In this document: positions 59,752-64,000 of the stretch, piece after piece
Layout of the letters: each line of letters opens with the position of its first letter
Numbering within the stretch: position 1 is the stretch's first letter
From: an uncultured Gemmiger sp.
GTDB lineage: Bacteria > Bacillota > Clostridia > Oscillospirales > Ruminococcaceae
Assembly: GCA_947631565.1 (NCBI GenBank)
Contig: CANRLV010000005.1
Location: 1 to 64,000 of the forward strand
Length of the DNA stretch: 64,000 nucleotides
Direction of reading: 5' to 3'
Translations under genes and position numbers: made by a program
Notes under the pieces: model-generated
The model's input: only the letters and a program-made list of their open reading frames with translations
The model's database searches: none
Told to the model about the DNA's origin: nothing

Positions 59752-61416
59752 TCATACCATGCGGCGGGCCGGATTGCAAAACAAATCTGCCGATAAACGC
59801 AAAAGTCCAGCCCTTACGGACTGGACTTTTGTGTTGGTGGAGATTTGGGGAGCTTGTGCGAACCCTTGCCCATCTAAAAATTCTTCTGCATCCGCTATTT
59901 TTTCAAGCGGCACCGTTATGGTGCTGTTCTTCCCGCTGAAAGAAAAGACGATTTTGAGTTTTCCGTCATCGTAGAGATAGACCGCGATCAGGAACGTGTC
60001 GAACAATTTTGCCTGATACTTTTTGTCCTTGACGTTGCCGTCGCGGAACAGTCGAAGGCCGGCGATGATATCCTCACGCGGCGTGTCCACGATTTCGCCC
60101 TCGGTCAGCGTGATTTTGACGGTGAGGTCTGCCCGCTGCTGCTCAAGCTCTTGCAGCCTATCTCTGGTGGTTTCCGTGTAGATGCCCTTCTCGATAGCCC
60201 CCATGATATTCTTGATAGACCTCTGCACGTCGGCAAGCTGGGAGCGGAGCAGCTTTAACTTGGAATCCGGCCGGTGTTCCTTGTTGTAGGCGACGGTACT
60301 GTCCGCGATCCACTCTATCATGTCATCCTGCAGCGCGTAGGTCTTGACGGCCTTGGCGACGGTTTCCTCTATGACCTCGCGCCGGACGTTCGTCTTCCGG
60401 CAATCGCCGCCCGTGCGCTTTGTCTGGCACACATAGTAGTGATGGAGCTTGCCGCTCTTGCCGGTGCCGCTCATGCCGACCATGGGGGCCTTGCAGTGGC
60501 CGCAGAACAGTTTCCCGGTCAAGAGGTAGTCGCCGTATATTCGGTGCCGACCGTTCTGAGGATTCCCTTTCGTGTGTATCACCTCCTGGACTTTATAAAA
60601 AAGCTCGTCGCTTACGATGCGCGGCATACCGCCCTCAATGCGGATGTCGCTGTAGATATAGATGCCGCGGTACCGCTCGTTGCTCACGATCCGGTGGAAA
60701 CTGCCCTTATTCCACTCCCCGCCGAGCCGCGTTTTGATTCCGCGGGCATTGAGCTCGTTGGCGATATCGACGTACGGAACGCCGCAGGCCACCTGGGTGT
60801 AAATCTGCCGGACGACCTCGGCGCGCGGCTCGTCGATCTCTATGACCTGGCCCTTGCCGCTCTTGTACCCGTATGGCAACGAGCAAGCGACCAGCCCCTG
60901 CTTTGCATTGTCACGCAGACCGCGGCGGATATCCTCGGCCATGGCCTCGGAGTAGAACTGGTTGACGTTCATCATCGACCGGGCCGCGAACCGGCCGGCG
61001 GCGGTGTCGTCGAAATCTTCCTCGACGTAGATGACGCGGACGCCGAGATCCTGCAGCCGGGCCTCATTGACAAGGGCCTCGAGCATGTTGCGGCCGATGC
61101 GGTTTGACTTCCAGGAAACAACGTACTTGAACCGGCCCTTTGTGGCGTCGCGCATCATCTTCTGGAAAGAGGGCCGGTTATCGTTGCGGCCGGTCAAGGC
61201 GCGGTCCGCGTAGATCTCCCGGATGCGGATGTTCAAAGACGCCGCCAGCTTTTTGGCGTCGTCGACCTGCTGCTCTATGCTGCGGTCCTTTTGGTTGTGC
61301 GAGCTGTACCGGGCATAGATGACGCCATCGGCCGCGACTGCCAGCTTCTTGCCGCGCTTTGGTTTTTCCGGCGCTTTCGCCTTGGCCAACGGTGCCACCC
61401 CCTTCCATTCTTGCAA
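59752..61416 (-). CDS. Large serine recombinase (integrase)
   Basis: IYARYSSHNQKDRSIEQQVDDAKKLA resolvase catalytic motif; Recombinase domain; CGHCKAPMVGMSG..YYVC zinc ribbon; coiled-coil C-terminus. Confidence 0.96.
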   Translation of the reverse strand: MQEWKGVAPLAKAKAPEKPKRGKKLAVAADGVIYARYSSHNQKDRSIEQQVDDAKKLAASLNIRIREIYADRALTGRNDNRPSFQKMMRDATKGRFKYVVSWKSNRIGRNMLEALVNEARLQDLGVRVIYVEEDFDDTAAGRFAARSMMNVNQFYSEAMAEDIRRGLRDNAKQGLVACSLPYGYKSGKGQVIEIDEPRAEVVRQIYTQVACGVPYVDIANELNARGIKTRLGGEWNKGSFHRIVSNERYRGIYIYSDIRIEGGMPRIVSDELFYKVQEVIHTKGNPQNGRHRIYGDYLLTGKLFCGHCKAPMVGMSGTGKSGKLHHYYVCQTKRTGGDCRKTNVRREVIEETVAKAVKTYALQDDMIEWIADSTVAYNKEHRPDSKLKLLRSQLADVQRSIKNIMGAIEKGIYTETTRDRLQELEQQRADLTVKITLTEGEIVDTPREDIIAGLRLFRDGNVKDKKYQAKLFDTFLIAVYLYDDGKLKIVFSFSGKNSTITVPLEKIADAEEFLDGQGFAQAPQISTNTKVQSVRAGLLRLSADLFCNPARRMV

Positions 61417-61625
61417 TTTAAGTGTTGATTTTTTTCATTACAATTTTCATTATTTCCGCAAAAATGAAGATTTCGCCCTTTTTACTTTCGTTTTCCCTCT
61501 ACTTCTCAAGTAAAGTCTTAGCTTTTTTTCTTTAGTTGTTAGCTTTCTCTTACAGATAAAAGCGAGAGTGTATACAAGCTATAACATACAGAACAGTTAC
61601 AGATACAGACGCGCGCGCGCGAATG

Positions 61626-61697
61626 GTATCGATGGGGTATCACACCGCGCATGATACCCCTAGCATACGGTACCCATACCGTATCGATGGGGTATCA
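61626..61697. repeat. Direct/inverted repeat cluster
   Basis: GTATCGATGGGGTATCA at 61626-61642 and 61681-61697; inverted TGATACCCC at 61652-61660; ATACGGT-n6-ACCGTAT at 61665-61684. Confidence 0.8.
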
Positions 61698-62102
61698 TTC
61701 ATCCGCGCTCATGGCGGCAAAATACATGTGCTTGCACGGTAAGCCACGGTGCAGGAAGTCGCCGCAGCTACATCCGCTGTTGTCGACGGTATACTGCTTG
61801 CCGCTCTCGCCGGCCACGATGGCGGTGCCGGTCTTTTTGTCAAAACTGACCAAGCGCATCGTCTTTGACTGCGCGGCCCGCTCCATGCGCTCATACTGGC
61901 CGTCGGCCATGTGTACCGACCTATCCCACGCAGACCACCCGACCTTCTGGAAGTCGCGGCATATCATGTCGAGTATCTTTTGCCGGTTCTGCTGGATCTC
62001 ACGCTCGGCCGCCCGCTCGGGGCTCGAGTTCTTCCCTAGTATATAAAAGACAAAGCAGAGCGCGGCCACGGCCGCGATGCCGAACACCCATAACATAGAC
62101 AC
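61695..62102 (-). CDS. Membrane-anchored SWIM zinc-finger protein
   Basis: N-terminal TM (MLWVFGIAAVAALCFVFYILG); C-terminal CSCGDFLHRGLPCKHMYF is CxCxnCxH. Confidence 0.8.
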   Translation of the reverse strand: MSMLWVFGIAAVAALCFVFYILGKNSSPERAAEREIQQNRQKILDMICRDFQKVGWSAWDRSVHMADGQYERMERAAQSKTMRLVSFDKKTGTAIVAGESGKQYTVDNSGCSCGDFLHRGLPCKHMYFAAMSADE

Positions 62103-62208
62103 ACCCTCGCAATTTGTCGAAAGTTATTAAATCACGTTTGACTGCAAAATCCGCGGCCTCTTGCTATACTGGGCTTTGACACTTGCCCCGCAGAAAGGAG
62201 AATCGTCC

Positions 62209-62376
62209 GTGGAAGAATTGCAAACGCTTGTCTGTATGGCAAAGACCTTGCCAGAAGACGAGCAATCCGACTTCATCAGCTTTCTTCGGTTTTGTGCTGA
62301 GCGCTTAAATAAAGGCGAGCCAGTTCAACTAATTTGGCGCGATTTTCAGGCGACAGTGCGCGCACAATCTCGATAA
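62209..62376 (+). CDS. Small hypothetical protein
   Basis: GTG start after AAAGGAG; VEELQTLVCMAKTLPEDEQSDFISFLRFCAERLNKGEPV. Confidence 0.55.
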   Translation: MEELQTLVCMAKTLPEDEQSDFISFLRFCAERLNKGEPVQLIWRDFQATVRAQSR

Positions 62377-62626
62377 GCTCACGGACCCCGGCATCAGTTT
62401 CGGTGCCGGGGATTTCTTTGTCTTCAGTCCAGCCCATCAGGTAGGCTGGCGTAGTCTGCAACGCCGTAGCCAGCGGCTCGATGACCGAAATGTGGAAGTT
62501 TTCTATCTCCGCGCTCTCGTACCTGTAAACTGTGGCCCTATTCTTGCCCAGCCGGGCGGCGAGTTCGTCGACGGAAAACCCTAATTCTACCCTTCTATCG
62601 TGAATTCTGCTGCCGATTGTTGACAT
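62276..62626 (-). CDS. CI-like HTH (XRE) repressor
   Basis: IGSRIHDRRVELGFSVDELAARLGKNRATVYRYESAEIENF..TPAYLMGW. Confidence 0.9.
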   Translation of the reverse strand: MSTIGSRIHDRRVELGFSVDELAARLGKNRATVYRYESAEIENFHISVIEPLATALQTTPAYLMGWTEDKEIPGTETDAGVRELIEIVRALSPENRAKLVELARLYLSAQHKTEES

Positions 62627-62651
62627 AAAAGCACCACCTTTTAGTGATTGC

Positions 62652-62680
62652 ATTGTACCACGGTTTTCGCATATTTGCAA
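62652..62680 (-). promoter_or_regulatory. Promoter of the CI-like repressor gene
   Basis: Minus strand TTGCAA-17-TACAAT. Confidence 0.7.
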
Positions 62681-62733
62681 CAACAAAAGGCGAAAATGAT
62701 AAAATTTTTCGCGTAAAATGCAAAAATAGGTGT

Positions 62734-62784
62734 TGACAAGCCCCGCGGAGTGTGTTATTTTGTGAATGTCGCACCGACGCGACA
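62734..62784 (+). promoter_or_regulatory. Promoter of the Cro-like operon plus downstream inverted repeat
   Basis: TTGACA-16/17-TTATTT; TGTCGCACCGACGCGACA at 62767-62784. Confidence 0.7.
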
Positions 62785-62805
62785 ACGGAAAGGAGGTGAT
62801 TGTCA

Positions 62806-63030
62806 ATGGCACAGATGAACACCAACAAGTTAAAAGCCAAGCTCGTGGAAAGAGGAATCAACGTCGCGAACCTCGCCGAGTCGATAGGAATTGATAAAGC
62901 AACACTTTATCGTAAAATGCGCCACGGCGGCGAAAGTATGTCTATCAGGGACGCGAATGCCATCGTTTCGGCTTTGCGCCTCACCCCGGACGAAGCTGCG
63001 TCGATTTTTTTTGCCGAGGATGTCGCGTAG
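62806..63030 (+). CDS. Cro-like HTH protein
   Basis: NKLKAKLVERGINVANLAESIGIDKATLYRKMRHGGESMSIRDANAIVSALRLT. Confidence 0.85.
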   Translation: MAQMNTNKLKAKLVERGINVANLAESIGIDKATLYRKMRHGGESMSIRDANAIVSALRLTPDEAASIFFAEDVA

Positions 63031-63052
63031 ACGCGACAGAAAGAGGTGTGAA

Positions 63053-63409
63053 ATGATTTACAGGTCTAGGAACGCTTTAGAGAATGCCGAGTTATCCGAT
63101 GCGCTCGAGAACGTAAAGCGTCACGATTTCAACGGCACCGTTATCCGCTCGGTTTACATGTGCGGCCAAACGTGGGTAGTGTTCAGCGACGTGTGCAAGG
63201 CTCTTGGGTATAAAAACCCGAGCAGCGAACACAAGCGCGTAAGCGACGACCAGAAGCGCCACATCGATATCGGTCTCAAAAATGCCTTGGCGGTATGCGT
63301 CAACCTTGACGGCCTGAAACGGTACGCAGCTCTTTCCAGCAAGCCGGTGGCCGTTGAGTTCCAGCGCTGGACCGCCGAGGAATTTAGAAAGGGGGCTTGC
63401 CGCCCATGA
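63053..63409 (+). CDS. Bro-N domain (antirepressor-type) protein
   Basis: FNGTVIRSVYMCGQTWVVFSDVCKALGYKNPSSEHKRVSDDQKRHIDI. Confidence 0.8.
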   Translation: MIYRSRNALENAELSDALENVKRHDFNGTVIRSVYMCGQTWVVFSDVCKALGYKNPSSEHKRVSDDQKRHIDIGLKNALAVCVNLDGLKRYAALSSKPVAVEFQRWTAEEFRKGACRP

Positions 63410-63594
63410 ACGCCCGATCCGCTGCGATGGCCGATACCGTACATATCGACCCCTCGCTGATACCAAACGCCGCCCGCGATGCTCTGGCCGCTGCGACAGC
63501 GGACCTCATTCAAGGAATTCTGAACCAGCCGGGCGGCCGCGAGGCTTTGGACGCCGAGCGCAGATTGTACGAAGCCGAAAGGAGCAAAGCATGA
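63406..63594 (+). CDS. Small phage-type hypothetical protein
   Basis: Translationally coupled ORF (ATGA overlap with the upstream stop). Confidence 0.6.
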   Translation: MNARSAAMADTVHIDPSLIPNAARDALAAATADLIQGILNQPGGREALDAERRLYEAERSKA

Positions 63595-63884
63595 AAAAAG
63601 TTGTCGTCGCCACCCCGGCGGTCAAAGAGCGCATCGTGCGCACCGCCATTCTTATGTTCGCCGATCTCTGCCAGGCAGCCGGTCTGCTTGCCGTCGTCGG
63701 CGCCGCCCTCTGCACGGGGACGTGGTTCTGGAGCCTTGTCGACGTCGGCAACCCGACGCTCTGGGTGCTCGTCCCGGTCGTGCTGTTTCTGCTGATCTGC
63801 GGCCCGGCCGCCCTGCTGGCCGGCCTGCTGCTCAAGGGACAGTACATAACGCTGCCCGCGGTAAGGAGTGATCGCCGTGAGTGA
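63591..63884 (+). CDS. Small membrane protein
   Basis: Two predicted TM segments; ATGA coupling with the upstream gene. Confidence 0.65.
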   Translation: MKKVVVATPAVKERIVRTAILMFADLCQAAGLLAVVGAALCTGTWFWSLVDVGNPTLWVLVPVVLFLLICGPAALLAGLLLKGQYITLPAVRSDRRE

Positions 63885-64000
63885 GCTGAGCAATCTGCGC
63901 ATCCACAGCGGCGCCGCCGCCAAGGACATGGTCGCCGTCGTCCAGCGCATCTACCCCAAGTTTGACAAGACCATGCTGAGCAAGTGCGAACACGAGGACG
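63877..64000 (+). CDS. Phage-type hypothetical protein (truncated by window end)
   Basis: GTG start after TAAGGAG; VSELSNLRIHSGAAAKDMVAVVQRIYPKFDKTMLSKCEHED. Confidence 0.6.
   Translation, partial: MSELSNLRIHSGAAAKDMVAVVQRIYPKFDKTMLSKCEHED

Larger units (their letters stand above)
59752..64000. mobile_element. Integrase-end fragment of a prophage or integrative element, continuing beyond the window
   Basis: Serine recombinase, SWIM-finger membrane protein, divergent repressor/Cro-like pair, Bro-N gene and small phage-type ORFs; more AT-rich intergenic DNA. Confidence 0.85.

Noticed and set aside
61609-61620. (GC)n tract as a stand-alone Z-DNA element
   Set aside because: Only about 12 bp; too short to claim independently, so mentioned only as context for the repeat cluster.
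61651-62046. 131-aa plus-strand ORF opposite the SWIM gene
   Set aside because: Starts inside the repeat cluster; the minus frame has TM and SWIM features and better context.

Overview
This 64-kb window is GC-rich chromosomal DNA from a Clostridia-type Firmicute. It resembles the Ruminococcaceae/Oscillospiraceae, but that assignment is inferred from gene content only. Most of it is dense core genome. There is a sporulation set (YlbJ-like, yqfC, yqfD, spoIIGA, sigE, sigG) and the conserved phoH-ybeY-dgkA-era-(yqzL)-recO-mutS2 run. A DHHW/MBOAT/DUF4358 surface-modification cluster follows, then lon-engB-methyltransferase-hslO and a six-tRNA array. A LacI-regulated sugar ABC/GH53 locus resembles ganSPQAB, but an uncharacterised ~625-aa protein sits in the ganA position. 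Further on are an FMN riboswitch before ribU, a SAM riboswitch before metK, recD2-comF-mreB, pcrA-thyX-tmk, mltG, a U32 peptidase and a DinG/XPD-type helicase. From about 59.75 kb to the window end lies the integrase end of a prophage or other mobile element. It has a large serine recombinase, a membrane-anchored SWIM-finger protein, a divergent CI/Cro-like switch and a Bro-N gene. The observations most worth a second look are: (1) a 120-bp MITE-like element with perfect 16-bp TIRs and a 9-bp target duplication; (2) the galactan-type operon with its uncharacterised enzyme, zinc-ribbon microprotein and shared LacI operators; (3) two near-identical 18-bp inverted repeats placed just before the Shine-Dalgarno sites of the Cro-like and Bro-N genes; (4) a five-hairpin array downstream of sigG; (5) a YqzL-like microprotein overlapping recO. 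All calls come from reading the sequence by eye; no database search was run.
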